Shown: positions 53,705 through 62,787, counted from the first letter of the stretch. The stretch is DNA of 64,000 nucleotides from Methanobacteriota archaeon (GCA_029547605.1 JAKPPB010000063.1:1-64000), one strand, 5' to 3'. Notes: a model not told the origin generated them from the sequence alone. Made by a program: numbers and translations.

Positions 53705-54592
53705 ATGAAACTCTTCCGCCATATTCCCCTGCTTGCAATGCCTGCCATGCTCGTCATCGTGGAGATCGGGGCTATATTGCTCTCCCTGCCCATGCAGGAG
53801 GCAGGTTTTGCGGCGTTTGAGGATCCGTCATCTGTTGCAAATCCGCTCATATTTGTCGCGATCCTCCTCGTTTTTACAGCATTCCTTCTCCTGTTAATCA
53901 GGTTCAAATTGCGCCGCTTCATCTCATTCATCATTGCGGTATCCATATTCTTCACCTTCGTCTATATCTTCGGGTCGATATCCTATGCCCTGACCACCGA
54001 CCCAATCGCGGGACTTGCGGGCAGTTTTGTACCTGCAGTCCTTGCCACGCTTCTGCTCTACCTCTACCCGGAGTGGTACGTGATCGACACTCTTGGCCTC
54101 CTCATCGCTGCAGGAGCTGCCTCAATCTTCGGGATATCACTCGAGGTTCTCCCGGTGATAATCCTGCTGATCATTCTTGCAGTATACGATGCCATCTCAG
54201 TCTACAAGACAAAGCATATGATCGCGCTTGCAGAAGGGGTGGTGGAGACGAAAAGTCCCATCCTCTTCGTAGTCCCGAAGAGGAGAGGGTACAGTTACCG
54301 GAAGGAGGGACTGGGGCCCCTTGAGGAGGGTGAACGGGGGGCGTTCATCATTGGGATGGGAGATATGATCATGCCGGCCATACTCGTCGTCTCGGCAAAC
54401 ATCTTCTCCGGGGGCATGAGGATTGGCCCCCTGGCAATCCCGGCGCTTGGCGCGATGGCAGGCTCTGTCGCGGGCCTCTCACTGCTGCTTGTGTATGTGA
54501 ACCGCGGAAAGCCCCAGGCAGGCCTTCCCCCGATTAATGGCGGAGCAATACTTGGCTTTTTAGCAGGGTTTGGCCTGACCCTGCTCCTCTGA
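53705..54592 (+). CDS. Presenilin/signal peptide peptidase homologue (intramembrane aspartyl protease)
   Basis: 295 aa from the ATG at 53705, preceded by GGTGATC. Nine membrane helices are plausible. The two catalytic aspartates lie in 'LAVYDAISVYKTKHM' near residue 163 and 'IGMGDMIMP' (GxGD) near 220, and the PAL-type motif is 'PALGAM' near 255. This is the archaeal PSH family whose Methanoculleus member has been crystallised. It cleaves membrane helices of unknown substrates. The gene converges on and overlaps the Nog1-like GTPase by 33 bp. Confidence 0.92.
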   Translation: MKLFRHIPLLAMPAMLVIVEIGAILLSLPMQEAGFAAFEDPSSVANPLIFVAILLVFTAFLLLLIRFKLRRFISFIIAVSIFFTFVYIFGSISYALTTDPIAGLAGSFVPAVLATLLLYLYPEWYVIDTLGLLIAAGAASIFGISLEVLPVIILLIILAVYDAISVYKTKHMIALAEGVVETKSPILFVVPKRRGYSYRKEGLGPLEEGERGAFIIGMGDMIMPAILVVSANIFSGGMRIGPLAIPALGAMAGSVAGLSLLLVYVNRGKPQAGLPPINGGAILGFLAGFGLTLLL

Positions 54593-55516
54593 TCTCTTAC
54601 GGTAGGCCAATAGCGTCTCCAGCACCTCGCCGACGCCTTCGCCTGTCTCCGTGGACATGTTGATGTAGCCGTCAAAGTAAGCAATATCCGACTTGTTCAC
54701 CACTGCCTGGACCGGCACGGGGACCATCGCCTCGATCTCATGGAGAAGCCTGAACTGGTCCTCAAGGGGATACCCGCAGTGCTCGCTTGCATCGATGATG
54801 ACAAGGATCACCGAGGCGAGGTTCACCATCGCCGTCAGGGCCTGGCGCTCTATCCCGCTTCGTTCTTCAGTTGGCCGGTCGAGTACTCCGGGTGTGTCAA
54901 TGAACTGCATCCTCTCCTTGCCGACTGCCCGGTGACCGACGATGATACCCTTGGTAGTGAAAGGGTAGGCAGCAACCTCGGGGGTCGCAGTTGATACCAG
55001 CCGGATAAAAGAGGATTTGCCGACGTTTGGATATCCTGCGACGACCACGGTGAACTCATCGCTCACATGGGGGAGTTTGCGGATCACATTCCGGACTTCG
55101 TTTAAAAAGAGCAGGTCATCTCCCACCTGGTGCACGACCGAGGAGAGCCTAGCCACCGTTCTCTTTCGTATCTGGGAAGGGTTTTCAGACTTCCTTGTCT
55201 GGTAGGCAAGCCCCGGGCCGTGGGTACGTGCCCACCTGGCAGCCCATCCCACTCCCCCGAGGGCCTTCCTGACCCTGTCCAGGCCCCACAGAATATCAAC
55301 GATATCCCTGTAGAATGCAGGGAGGGCATCAAAATCGGGGAAAGATTGGATAACCCTTACCAGCCTGTCATGGATTGCCTGGCTCACAGCCCGGACAAAC
55401 TCCTCGTTTGCCCGGTCCTTGTTCCTCTTGAGTTTCATCTTTGATGCAGCCCGGCGGAAGCTGCGATCGAGGATCTCATCGGCGGTGGGCACTGTGGGAA
55501 TAGTCTCAAATTCCAC
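54560..55516 (-). CDS. Nog1-like GTP-binding protein
   Basis: 318 aa with a GTG start. An N-terminal helical bundle (about 1-155, 'AADEILDRSFRRAASKMKLK'-type) precedes the GTPase: P loop 'VVAGYPNVGKSSFI' near residue 165, 'FTTKGIIVGH' (switch I Thr), 'QFIDTPGVLDR' (G3) and 'VVNKSDI' (G4, NKSD). This is the archaeal form of Nog1, a large ribosomal subunit assembly factor; the eukaryotic C-terminal extension is absent, as expected. It is divergent from the HTH-CBS gene, 47 bp away. Confidence 0.9.
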   Translation of the reverse strand: MEFETIPTVPTADEILDRSFRRAASKMKLKRNKDRANEEFVRAVSQAIHDRLVRVIQSFPDFDALPAFYRDIVDILWGLDRVRKALGGVGWAARWARTHGPGLAYQTRKSENPSQIRKRTVARLSSVVHQVGDDLLFLNEVRNVIRKLPHVSDEFTVVVAGYPNVGKSSFIRLVSTATPEVAAYPFTTKGIIVGHRAVGKERMQFIDTPGVLDRPTEERSGIERQALTAMVNLASVILVIIDASEHCGYPLEDQFRLLHEIEAMVPVPVQAVVNKSDIAYFDGYINMSTETGEGVGEVLETLLAYRKRSEEQGQAKPC

Positions 55517-55519
55517 TCT

Positions 55520-55540
55520 GGTTCAACCTAACTTATATAT
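55520..55540 (+). promoter_or_regulatory. TATA box with adjacent palindrome GGTTCAACC
   Basis: ACTTATATAT (55531-55540) is centred 28 bp before the ATG at 55564, so the mRNA is likely leaderless. GGTTCAACC (55520-55528) stands just upstream, at the TFB-recognition position. The symmetric TATATA could also serve the divergent gene. Confidence 0.45.
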
Positions 55541-55563
55541 GCCCATGCAGATGATAAACCATT

Positions 55564-56442
55564 ATGGATTTGTCCCTAATCCAGAAAGACATCCTTATTA
55601 CCCTAATTACGCTGTATCACCAGCATTCGCATCCGATAAAGGGGGAAGAGATTGCGGAGGTGATAAAGAGGAACCCTGGAACGGTCCGGAACCAGATGCA
55701 GGCGTTGAAAGCCATAGGCCTCGTGGACGGGATACCCGGGCCAAAAGGGGGATACAATCCAACTGCCCAGGCATACCGGGCGCTGAACCTGGACATATCA
55801 GGAAAAGAATACGATGTCAGGATTGCCAGGAATGGCGAGATGGTCCAGGGAGTAAAGGTTGTGGAGATCGCGTTCACCACTCTCTGCCACCCTGACATCT
55901 GCCAGGCGAATGCGAAGCTGATAGGCTCGGTGAAGGTATTTGAGATTGGGGACCAGATCACCATCGGGCCAACGCCGGTGAATAAACTGCTGATCCGTGG
56001 TGAGGTGTACGGGAGGGATGAGGTATCCCAGACCCTGCTCATCTCCATATTCGAGATGATATCACTTCCGAAAAAGCCGATTCGATACTACATGAGCAGC
56101 CCTCTGATCTCGCTTCGGGGAACCGACACCCTGAAAAACGCGCTCCATCTCTTCAATTTTCACCGTATCAGGGGTGCGCCGGTCATTGAGGGGGACAGGC
56201 TGCTAGGGATTGTCACGATGAGCGACGTGGCAAATGCGATCGAGAAGAACCTTTCCATGGATTCTTATGTCTCTACCATCATGACCTCCGATGTGGTCAT
56301 TGCTCCGTCTTCTGTCCAGCTCTTCGAGGTGATCAGGAGTTTCAAGGAGCGGGATATTGGCAGGCTCATCGTCATGGAGGAGGGGCGTCCGGCCGGAATC
56401 CTTACGCAGTCGGACATCATCAAGGTCTTCCCTTCACTTTAG
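55564..56442 (+). CDS. Winged-helix regulator with paired CBS domains
   Basis: 292 aa. An N-terminal winged helix (about 1-70, 'EEIAEVIKRNPGTVRNQMQAL') is followed by a middle domain of unclear fold and two CBS domains (about 170-292, 'YMSSPLISLRGTDTLKNALHL', 'DRLLGIVTMSDVANAIEKNL', 'RPAGILTQSDIIKVFPSL'). The CBS pair usually binds an adenosine-containing ligand, here presumably controlling DNA binding. The family is common in methanogens; the targets are unknown. Autoregulation at the adjoining palindrome is possible. Confidence 0.87.
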   Translation: MDLSLIQKDILITLITLYHQHSHPIKGEEIAEVIKRNPGTVRNQMQALKAIGLVDGIPGPKGGYNPTAQAYRALNLDISGKEYDVRIARNGEMVQGVKVVEIAFTTLCHPDICQANAKLIGSVKVFEIGDQITIGPTPVNKLLIRGEVYGRDEVSQTLLISIFEMISLPKKPIRYYMSSPLISLRGTDTLKNALHLFNFHRIRGAPVIEGDRLLGIVTMSDVANAIEKNLSMDSYVSTIMTSDVVIAPSSVQLFEVIRSFKERDIGRLIVMEEGRPAGILTQSDIIKVFPSL

Positions 56443-56540
56443 AGTGCAGTTGCAGGTCTCCCGAACCGGGTGATGGGAATAAATCCAATGGTGCACATAA
56501 CCTGCTTCGAAATAGGGACCAATCCGGCGATTTTAAACAT

Positions 56541-56550
56541 ATTTATATAT
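56541..56550 (+). promoter_or_regulatory. TATA box for leaderless PRC-barrel mRNA
   Basis: ATTTATATAT is centred about 27 bp before the ATG at 56573, giving a predicted transcription start at the start codon. The track's earlier start (56549) lies within the TATA box itself and is therefore unlikely. Confidence 0.55.
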
Positions 56551-56572
56551 GAATAGGGTTACACCATTTTTC

Positions 56573-56824
56573 ATGTCACGAGTCCTGGCCCGAAGTCTCT
56601 CAAAGAAGAAGATCGTCACAAACGAGGGGAAGGTAATTGGAACCTTAAAGAACCTGGTGGTTGATTTTGAGACCGGCCAGGTGGTGGACCTTGTCATCTA
56701 TCCTGATCCCTCTTTTGACACATCCGGATACCGAACCGAAGGAGACCGCCTGTATATCCCATTCGAGGCAGTAAAAGATATCAAGGATTATATCGTGGTC
56801 GATCGCTACCTCTCCAGGAAATAA
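56573..56824 (+). CDS. PRC-barrel domain protein
   Basis: 83 aa from the ATG at 56573. The whole protein is one PRC-barrel: 'VTNEGKVIGTLKNLVVDFETG', 'VVDLVIYPDP' and 'LYIPFEAVKDIKDYIVVDRYL'. These small beta-barrels occur in RNA-processing, photosynthetic and, in archaea, CdvA-like and division-linked proteins; stand-alone forms of about 80 aa are common in methanogens, some of them linked to cell division. The role here is open. Its 3' end overlaps the phosphatase gene by 19 bp. Confidence 0.85.
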   Translation: MSRVLARSLSKKKIVTNEGKVIGTLKNLVVDFETGQVVDLVIYPDPSFDTSGYRTEGDRLYIPFEAVKDIKDYIVVDRYLSRK

Positions 56825-57519
56825 GACAAATATTTTTTCACGCCTTCCACGAATCCCTCGCCATATTCTCTCGTTGTGATCAAGTCAGCAGTCCGGGCCA
56901 GGTGTGGGTGTGCATTTGCAACTGCCACCCCTACACCAGCCCTTCGAAGCAGTTCGATATCGTTCTCCGCATCGCCTACAGCCATAAAATCACTGGTCTT
57001 GAGGCCCATCAATCCTGCGAGTTTCGAAAACGCAATCCCTTTGTTGACTCCTGGCGGGTGGATATGGATTGCAAACCCCGTATCAAGAACCTCGACTGGA
57101 TGGTTCTGCACAATCTCCCGCACTTCATCGGGGGGCACTGTCCGGGCGAAAGCCACGTCAACGAAACGGTAAGGGAGGCTGTAATGCTCGATCTCGATGC
57201 CCCGCGCCCGGTAAGCCTCGACGAGAGTTTGGAGGGCGTTCCTTGGCGCGACACCATCACCGAGAAGGACTATGTCATGGGCAAAACCGTTCCTGATAAT
57301 CCCGCCGTTCTCGCCGATATAAGTCCCGGGTGTGCCGACCATTTTTGAGATGGCGTCCATGAAACATGAGGTGTTCCCGCTCGCGAGGACGACGAAGACC
57401 CCCTCCTCCATCAGCTCGCGAATGAGATCGATGGCACCAGTATGAATCCGCCGTTTCGGGTCGGTGATGGTGCCGTCGATATCGGTGATAAGACCTTTGA
57501 GGCGCAAAGATCGGTCCAT
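56806..57519 (-). CDS. Phosphoglycolate phosphatase, archaeal HAD type
   Basis: 237 aa from the ATG at 57519; a start seven codons earlier is also possible. 'GLITDIDGTITDPKRRI' is HAD motif I, 'VLASGNTSCFM' motif II, 'GVNKGIAFSKLAGLMG' motif III with its Lys, and 'MAVGDAENDIELLRRAG' motif IV. The C2-type cap and length fit the TA0175-like phosphoglycolate phosphatase (SPP-like) of archaea. It dephosphorylates 2-phosphoglycolate; other small phosphosugars are possible substrates. Confidence 0.88.
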   Translation of the reverse strand: MDRSLRLKGLITDIDGTITDPKRRIHTGAIDLIRELMEEGVFVVLASGNTSCFMDAISKMVGTPGTYIGENGGIIRNGFAHDIVLLGDGVAPRNALQTLVEAYRARGIEIEHYSLPYRFVDVAFARTVPPDEVREIVQNHPVEVLDTGFAIHIHPPGVNKGIAFSKLAGLMGLKTSDFMAVGDAENDIELLRRAGVGVAVANAHPHLARTADLITTREYGEGFVEGVKKYLSYFLER

Positions 57520-57540
57520 CTGTCTGTTCCGGATATTCAA

Positions 57541-57839
57541 TCTCGTCCAGGGATCCTTATGCCTTTGGATTCAAGAATAAGAGGGCGGATCATCCACACG
57601 TGTCCTCTCATCCGGTAAGAAATAGCCCGCGGACAGGGGGGGCCGGTACAGGGTGAACATGGACCTCTACTGCAGCACTGGCCATATTGCCCTGATGGAA
57701 ATACGCACTCATGCAGGGTTTCGGTGCTATGTGTGGAATTATGGAATGAGTGACGTATTCTCAGTATAGGAAAAAAATCATTCTCGCATTATGGCCAGTG
57801 AAGGCAGTGGTCAGGGGAAAAAGAGTGTGGACGGAGAAA
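57541..57839. other. About 300 bp intergenic region downstream of radA
   Basis: No gene is convincing. The minus strand carries T-runs soon after the radA stop (rc of AAAAAGAG and of the A7 run near 57771-57777) that can terminate radA transcription. A 36-codon plus-strand ORF (57659-57769) with GGTGAAC just before its ATG has no recognisable similarity and may be chance. Confidence 0.4.
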
Positions 57840-58811
57840 TTATACGGGCTTGAGCCCGGCCTCTTCCACCATGAATGCGGCCTCTCCTTCGGGGAGGTTG
57901 GGGCTGTCGACAAGGCGGGCGATGCGTTTTCCGCCTTTGCTCTTCCGCAGGTAGATGCGGAAGGTCGCGGTGTGGCCCACGATATTGCCGCCGATGGGCT
58001 TGGTGGGGTCTCCGAAGAAGACGGCTGGGTTTGAGAGGACCTGGTTGGTGACCAGCCCCACGGCGTTGTGTTCATCAACCAGCCTGAAGATGTCGTGCAG
58101 GTGGCGGTTCAGCTTCTGCTGGCGGGCGGCAAGGGTGCCCCGGCCTGCGTACTCGGCCCTGAAGTGCGAAGTCAGCGAGTCCACGATGATCAGGCGCAGC
58201 GGCCGGTCAGAGTTCTTCAGCTCCTGGGCTTTCTCCTTCGCGCTCTCGACCATGAGCATCTGGTGATCAGAAGTGAGCGCCCTCGCCACGTGGATGTGCT
58301 CGAGGAATTCCTGGGGGTCTGCATCGATCCCGAGGCCGATCACCATCTGCTCAATACGTTCGGGGCGGAAGGTGTTCTCGGTGTCGATGAAGATGGCGGA
58401 TCCATTCAGCCCGCCCTCCTCCTCGGGGAGCTGCACGTTGACGGCGGCCTGGTGGGCAACCTGGCTCTTCCCAGACCCGAACTCGCCGTAGAGCTCGGTG
58501 ATGGCCTGAGTCTCGAGTCCCCCACCCAGGAGGGCATCGAGCTCGGGCACGAGAGTCCTCAACTTCCGCACCTCCTTTCTCTGCTCGAAGACATCCCTGC
58601 CCGTGCGGAACCCTGCGAGGTCCACCATCTCGCGGGCGGCCTTGATCATCTTTTTCGCCGTTGACTCGGCGATCTCGGCAGTCTCTGCCAGTTCCTGGGA
58701 CGAGGCGGTTGCAATGCTCTCCACGCTCAGGAACCCTGCCTCGCGGAGCTTCTCGGCCGTGGTGGGTCCCACGCCGGGAAGGTCTTCAAGTTCAATGGGT
58801 CCGTTACTCAT
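57840..58811 (-). CDS. radA: DNA repair and recombination protein RadA
   Basis: 323 aa. An N-terminal helix-hairpin-helix domain ('[19 protein letters not shown]') precedes the RecA core, with Walker A '[13 protein letters not shown]' near residue 105, '[13 protein letters not shown]' and Walker B '[17 protein letters not shown]' near 215; loop L2 includes '[20 protein letters not shown]'. It is the archaeal Rad51/RecA recombinase. It follows the OB-fold protein gene by 33 bp, a sensible pairing because both act on single-stranded DNA. Confidence 0.96.
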   Translation of the reverse strand: MSNGPIELEDLPGVGPTTAEKLREAGFLSVESIATASSQELAETAEIAESTAKKMIKAAREMVDLAGFRTGRDVFEQRKEVRKLRTLVPELDALLGGGLETQAITELYGEFGSGKSQVAHQAAVNVQLPEEEGGLNGSAIFIDTENTFRPERIEQMVIGLGIDADPQEFLEHIHVARALTSDHQMLMVESAKEKAQELKNSDRPLRLIIVDSLTSHFRAEYAGRGTLAARQQKLNRHLHDIFRLVDEHNAVGLVTNQVLSNPAVFFGDPTKPIGGNIVGHTATFRIYLRKSKGGKRIARLVDSPNLPEGEAAFMVEEAGLKPV

Positions 58812-58844
58812 CTGTTGTTCACCTGTCGTGGAGAGAGAGTATAC

Positions 58845-60182
58845 TCACTTGCTTATATCTTGGCGGCCGTGCGGGGTGAAAGTATTCCCGCTGTCAGTCA
58901 TCGCGAGGAATGCGTCTATCCTGGCATTCAGTTCTGCCATGTCAGGAAGGATCTCTTCGAACGAGTGGAGGGAGATCCGTTTTCCTCTCCTTGTCACCCT
59001 GGCCCTGACCTCATGTCCGTGGGGAAGGTTGCCGCGTACCAGGAACTGCTCCTCTCCTGTGTCCAAAAAAGTGCCGTCCGACGTGGCAATCACGGTCCCG
59101 GAGACCTCTTCTTCCACTGCCTCCTCCACATGGTGCACCTTTACCATGCTGCCTCTCCCCGCATGAAGTTCAAGATTGCCTGATCTCCCTTTCCGGGCAG
59201 AGCAGAGATAAAGGGTCACCCGGTCTCCAGGGAGAAGCTCGGTCCTGGCATGGTCCTCCCCCCAGAGTACGACCCCTATCTGATGCGTTCCGTCTGTGAG
59301 GAGCAGGTTTCGGACGCATGAGACCCTGCCCTCCTTCGTCGAAAACGTCCGGGACGGCCTGCAGGATAGTACTGAACCGCAGACCGAGAATGAACCGCCC
59401 TCCTCCACCTCCTGGATCGAATGTATCTTTGCGGGAATATCCCCTGGTGCTTCCTCGATGGTGCTGCGTTCATCGATGCTGAACTCTTTGCCATATTTTC
59501 GCACCTTCTCGAGCGCTCCCTGAATCTGCAGGGTTGCTCCCTCTCTGATTCCCTCGATGAGATCCGGCACCCAGCATGAGATGCGCACGATACCTTCGTG
59601 GCTCCCGACGATGAGGTCCTGCACCTCAGCCTCTGTCCCGTCCCGCCTGGGCACCATCCGTAACTCTCCTATCGCCATCACCCTGACCGTCAAATCCCTT
59701 CTCTTTGGGGGCGTAAGGGACGGTTCGACCTGGGTAGGTCCGACAATCTCCACCATTGCCTGCCGCATGGCCATGACAGTGATCTCAGTAGGGGTCCGGT
59801 TGGGATGGCGCCCTATCACCTCGAGAACATCTCCGACTTCTATCTCCTGCGCTGCCATGGCCTTCTCATCCCAGAGAATTGCCCTCACCTGGCCGGTCTC
59901 GTCGCCGAGGATAAGGCTCGTCACAAGGCCCCTCTCTCCGCCAGGGCGCTCAAATTCGCGGGGCGGGTTCTTCGCGATGACTTTACCGAAAAAAGAGAAG
60001 AGGCTTGACCGGCCCGAGAGGTCCTTGATCTTCACATGGTGCCGCCCGCAGTCCTGTACCACCATCATTGCCGCCGTCACTTCGTCAACAAGGTCCCCGC
60101 AGGAATCCATCTTCTCCTCCACCCGCCGCTCGAACTCTTCCTTCGAGAAGAGGTCATCAACGAGGGCGTAGTGGAACTGCAC
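58845..60182 (-). CDS. RPA-like single-stranded DNA-binding protein
   Basis: 445 aa with at least three OB-folds: about 60-150 ('LVTSLILGDETGQVRAILWD'), 165-260 ('LTVRVMAIGELRMVPRRDGT', 'EAEVQDLIVGSHEGIVRISC') and 270-370 ('VRNLLLTDGTHQIGVVLWGE'), with a smaller fourth segment near 380-430. The zinc finger seen in several archaeal RPA proteins is not evident. It coats single-stranded DNA in replication and repair. It lies upstream of radA and 15 bp downstream of lysA on the minus strand. Confidence 0.88.
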   Translation of the reverse strand: MQFHYALVDDLFSKEEFERRVEEKMDSCGDLVDEVTAAMMVVQDCGRHHVKIKDLSGRSSLFSFFGKVIAKNPPREFERPGGERGLVTSLILGDETGQVRAILWDEKAMAAQEIEVGDVLEVIGRHPNRTPTEITVMAMRQAMVEIVGPTQVEPSLTPPKRRDLTVRVMAIGELRMVPRRDGTEAEVQDLIVGSHEGIVRISCWVPDLIEGIREGATLQIQGALEKVRKYGKEFSIDERSTIEEAPGDIPAKIHSIQEVEEGGSFSVCGSVLSCRPSRTFSTKEGRVSCVRNLLLTDGTHQIGVVLWGEDHARTELLPGDRVTLYLCSARKGRSGNLELHAGRGSMVKVHHVEEAVEEEVSGTVIATSDGTFLDTGEEQFLVRGNLPHGHEVRARVTRRGKRISLHSFEEILPDMAELNARIDAFLAMTDSGNTFTPHGRQDISK

Positions 60183-60197
60183 CCGGCATCCTCTCCT

Positions 60198-61490
60198 TCA
60201 GGACTGCCATGGGGGCGACCGCATGGTACCAGTGATGTCGTCGATAGTCTCGGCGCGGCGCATCAGCGCAGGCGTCTCATGGTGTATGATGACCTCCGCG
60301 CACCGGGGTCTGCAGTTGTACTGGGAGGACATGGCGAACCCATATGCCCCCGTGTCAAGGACAGCGATGATATCTCCTGCCCTGATCACGGGGAGACGCC
60401 GGTCCGATGCAAGGATATCACCTGACTCGCATATGGGCCCGGTGATGGTATAGGTCTCTTCAGGGACGCGGTCTGCGCCCTGGGCTGCGACGACTTCATG
60501 GTAGGAGTCATACATCGCCGGGCGGACGAGGAGGTTAAAGCCGGCGTCCACGTTCACGAAATTTTTATGAGCTTTTTTGACCGAGTTCACCCTTGTAAGG
60601 AGCACAGTTGAGTCTGCAACCAGCGATCGCCCGGGTTCGATCCAGAGCTCGGGAGTGATGCCGAGCGCCTCTACTGCCTGTGTGAACACCGGTACTACTG
60701 ACGCAGCGTATTCTTCAGGGGAGGGCGCAGTTTCGGTCCCGTGACGGTAGGGGATTCCAAGCCCCCCGCCAAGGTCGATGAATTCCAGATCGATCCCCAT
60801 CGCCACAAGGTCTGCGGCGATGCGCATCATCACCTCGGTGGCCTTTCTGAAAGGTTCAAGGTCAAGTATCTGGGACCCGATGTGACAGTGGAGGCCGCAG
60901 GGCCGGATGTGTGTACACCCAAGCGCTTCCCTGTAGGCCGCGGGGATGAGGTGGTGGGCAATTCCAAACTTGCTGGTGGCAAGCCCCGTGGCGATCTTCG
61001 GGTGGGTAGGAACATCGAGGGCTGGATTGATGCGGAACGCAATCCTCGCGGTCTTCCCAAGGTTTCCGGCAACCTCGTCAAGCTGGTAGAGTTCATCGAG
61101 GGAGTCCACTGAGACCGGGACATCCTTCTCCACGGCAAGCGCGAGGTCAGCCCTGCTCTTTGAACTCCCATTGAAGAGGAGCCGGTCAGGGGACATCCCG
61201 GCAGCGAATGCGAGGGTGAGTTCGCCGGATGAGAAGACATCGGCCCCCGCACCTTCGCGGCTGAGCGCAGTGAGGATTGCAAGGTTCCCGTTTGCCTTCG
61301 CGGCATAGAGCACCTGGACACGGGGATAGTGCGAGGTGAGCGCTGACTGATAGCGGTGGAACTGGTCGACGATTCGATCCTGGTCCGTGACATAGAGTGG
61401 GGTTCCGAACCTCTCCGCGAGTGAGACGCAGTCGAGACTGCCGATGGTGAGGAGGCCGTCCCTGATTCCCAGGTGTGGGGGGAGTCTCAC
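60198..61490 (-). CDS. lysA: Diaminopimelate decarboxylase
   Basis: 430 aa. PLP lysine in 'VLYAAKANGNLAILTAL' near residue 64; the substrate-binding 'HCHIGSQILDLEPF', 'DLGGGLGIPY' and C-terminal 'GPICESGDILASDR' with the family cysteine identify LysA. It decarboxylates meso-diaminopimelate to lysine. The ATG overlaps the stop of the LL-diaminopimelate aminotransferase gene (ATGA), so the two pathway enzymes are translated together. 'DTGAYGFAMSSQYN' completes the active site. Confidence 0.95.
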   Translation of the reverse strand: MRLPPHLGIRDGLLTIGSLDCVSLAERFGTPLYVTDQDRIVDQFHRYQSALTSHYPRVQVLYAAKANGNLAILTALSREGAGADVFSSGELTLAFAAGMSPDRLLFNGSSKSRADLALAVEKDVPVSVDSLDELYQLDEVAGNLGKTARIAFRINPALDVPTHPKIATGLATSKFGIAHHLIPAAYREALGCTHIRPCGLHCHIGSQILDLEPFRKATEVMMRIAADLVAMGIDLEFIDLGGGLGIPYRHGTETAPSPEEYAASVVPVFTQAVEALGITPELWIEPGRSLVADSTVLLTRVNSVKKAHKNFVNVDAGFNLLVRPAMYDSYHEVVAAQGADRVPEETYTITGPICESGDILASDRRLPVIRAGDIIAVLDTGAYGFAMSSQYNCRPRCAEVIIHHETPALMRRAETIDDITGTMRSPPWQS

Positions 61491-62665
61491 AGGCCCATCG
61501 CCTCCATCCTTTCGAGGGCCTGCCCGATGCGTTCGGTGGACCGGGTGAGGGCGAACCGGACATATCCATCGCCACCTGACCCAAAACCGATGCCCGGGGT
61601 GACCACGATCCCGGCCTCATCCAGCATCCGGGTGGCAAAAGCCATACAGTCATCAACAGCCATCCAGACATAGAAGGTTGCACGGGGAGCCTCCACGGCG
61701 AATCCAAGTTCCCGAAGCCCGCCGACCAGCAGATCGCGCCTCTCCTTGTAGATGCGGCAGGCATCCCTGACACAGTCGTCCGGGCCTGAAAGGGCGGCGA
61801 TCGCCGCCCTCTGGACCGCATCGAAGACTCCTGAGTCCACGTTTGTCTTCACCCTTCCGAGCCCTGCCAGGATCTCTCTGTTCCCGACCGCCATGCCGAT
61901 CCTCCACCCCGTCATGTTGTAGGTCTTCGAGAGGGAGTGCATCTCGATGGCAACCTCCCTGGCGCCTTCCGTCTCGAGGAACGAGGGCGCACGGTAGCCA
62001 TCGTAAGAGATCTCCGAATAGGCGTTGTCGTGGATAATGATGACCCCGTGTTCGCGGGCGAATTCTACTGCACTCTCAAAGAATCCGGGGAGGGTCACCG
62101 CAGATGTGGGGTTGTTTGGGTAGTTGAGGAACATCAGGGTTGCAGCGTCGGCAACCTTCTTCGGGATATCTTCGAGTACTGGGATGAAGTGGTTCTCGGC
62201 GAGGAGCGGCATCTCGTAGACCTTTCCCTCGGCAAAGAGTGTGGAAGTCCGGTATACGGGATACCCCGGGCTCGGTACAAGGACATAGTCCCCGGGATTC
62301 ACGAAGGCCTCGGGTGCATGGGCTATCCCGTCCTTTGAGCCCATCAGTGCCAGCACCTCTGTGGCAGGGTCAAGGTCCACACCGAAACGACGGCGGTACC
62401 ACGCCGCGACAGCCTTCCGGTAATCAACCATCCCTGCGTAGGAAGGGTAATGGTGGTGGGCGGGATCTCTTGCCGCCCGGCAGAGTTCCTCCACCACGAA
62501 GGAGGGGGTGGGGAGATCCGGGTCGCCCACCCCCAGGTCGATGACATCGACTCCGGCCCGGATCTTCGCTGCCTTCATCTCGTCGATCCTGGCGAACAGG
62601 TAGGGGGGGAGCATCCCCATTCGTTCCGCGTACATGTGAGAGGAGTATAGGGGCTGCTCATTCAT
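61487..62665 (-). CDS. dapL: LL-diaminopimelate aminotransferase
   Basis: 392 aa. 'RMGMLPPYLFARIDEMKAAK' and 'GVDVIDLGVGDPDLPTP' mark the DapL2-type group; 'LNYPNNPTSAVTLPGF' and the PLP lysine in 'MHSLSKTYNMTGWRIGMAVG' near residue 232 are complete. It makes LL-diaminopimelate directly from tetrahydrodipicolinate, the single-step lysine route of methanogens. It is the first gene of the dapL-lysA pair, coupled by ATGA, and divergent from cutA. Confidence 0.93.
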   Translation of the reverse strand: MNEQPLYSSHMYAERMGMLPPYLFARIDEMKAAKIRAGVDVIDLGVGDPDLPTPSFVVEELCRAARDPAHHHYPSYAGMVDYRKAVAAWYRRRFGVDLDPATEVLALMGSKDGIAHAPEAFVNPGDYVLVPSPGYPVYRTSTLFAEGKVYEMPLLAENHFIPVLEDIPKKVADAATLMFLNYPNNPTSAVTLPGFFESAVEFAREHGVIIIHDNAYSEISYDGYRAPSFLETEGAREVAIEMHSLSKTYNMTGWRIGMAVGNREILAGLGRVKTNVDSGVFDAVQRAAIAALSGPDDCVRDACRIYKERRDLLVGGLRELGFAVEAPRATFYVWMAVDDCMAFATRMLDEAGIVVTPGIGFGSGGDGYVRFALTRSTERIGQALERMEAMGL

Positions 62666-62750
62666 TAAGGATCACCCCGGGGCCTGCACCAAAAGAGCCA
62701 CCGATGCTGCCAGATCCGAAAAAATACCCTGGATTGGGTGTATTGGAACA

Positions 62751-62787
62751 ATGCACTTATATCCCGCGCCCGGGTAACTAAGTGCAT
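62751..62787 (+). promoter_or_regulatory. cutA-fdhD promoter with 9-bp inverted repeat
   Basis: ATGCACTTA (62751-62759) and TAAGTGCAT (62779-62787) are perfect 9-bp arms around 19 bp that include GCGCCCGGG. The left arm overlaps the TATA-like CTTATAT, and the right arm falls near the expected transcription start. This is the geometry of an operator for a dimeric repressor. It lies about 80-120 bp ahead of the cutA start. Confidence 0.5.

Noticed and set aside
57659-57769. 36-codon ORF with GGTGAAC before its ATG
   Set aside because: Too short to judge, no similarity recognised; mentioned only under the intergenic entry.
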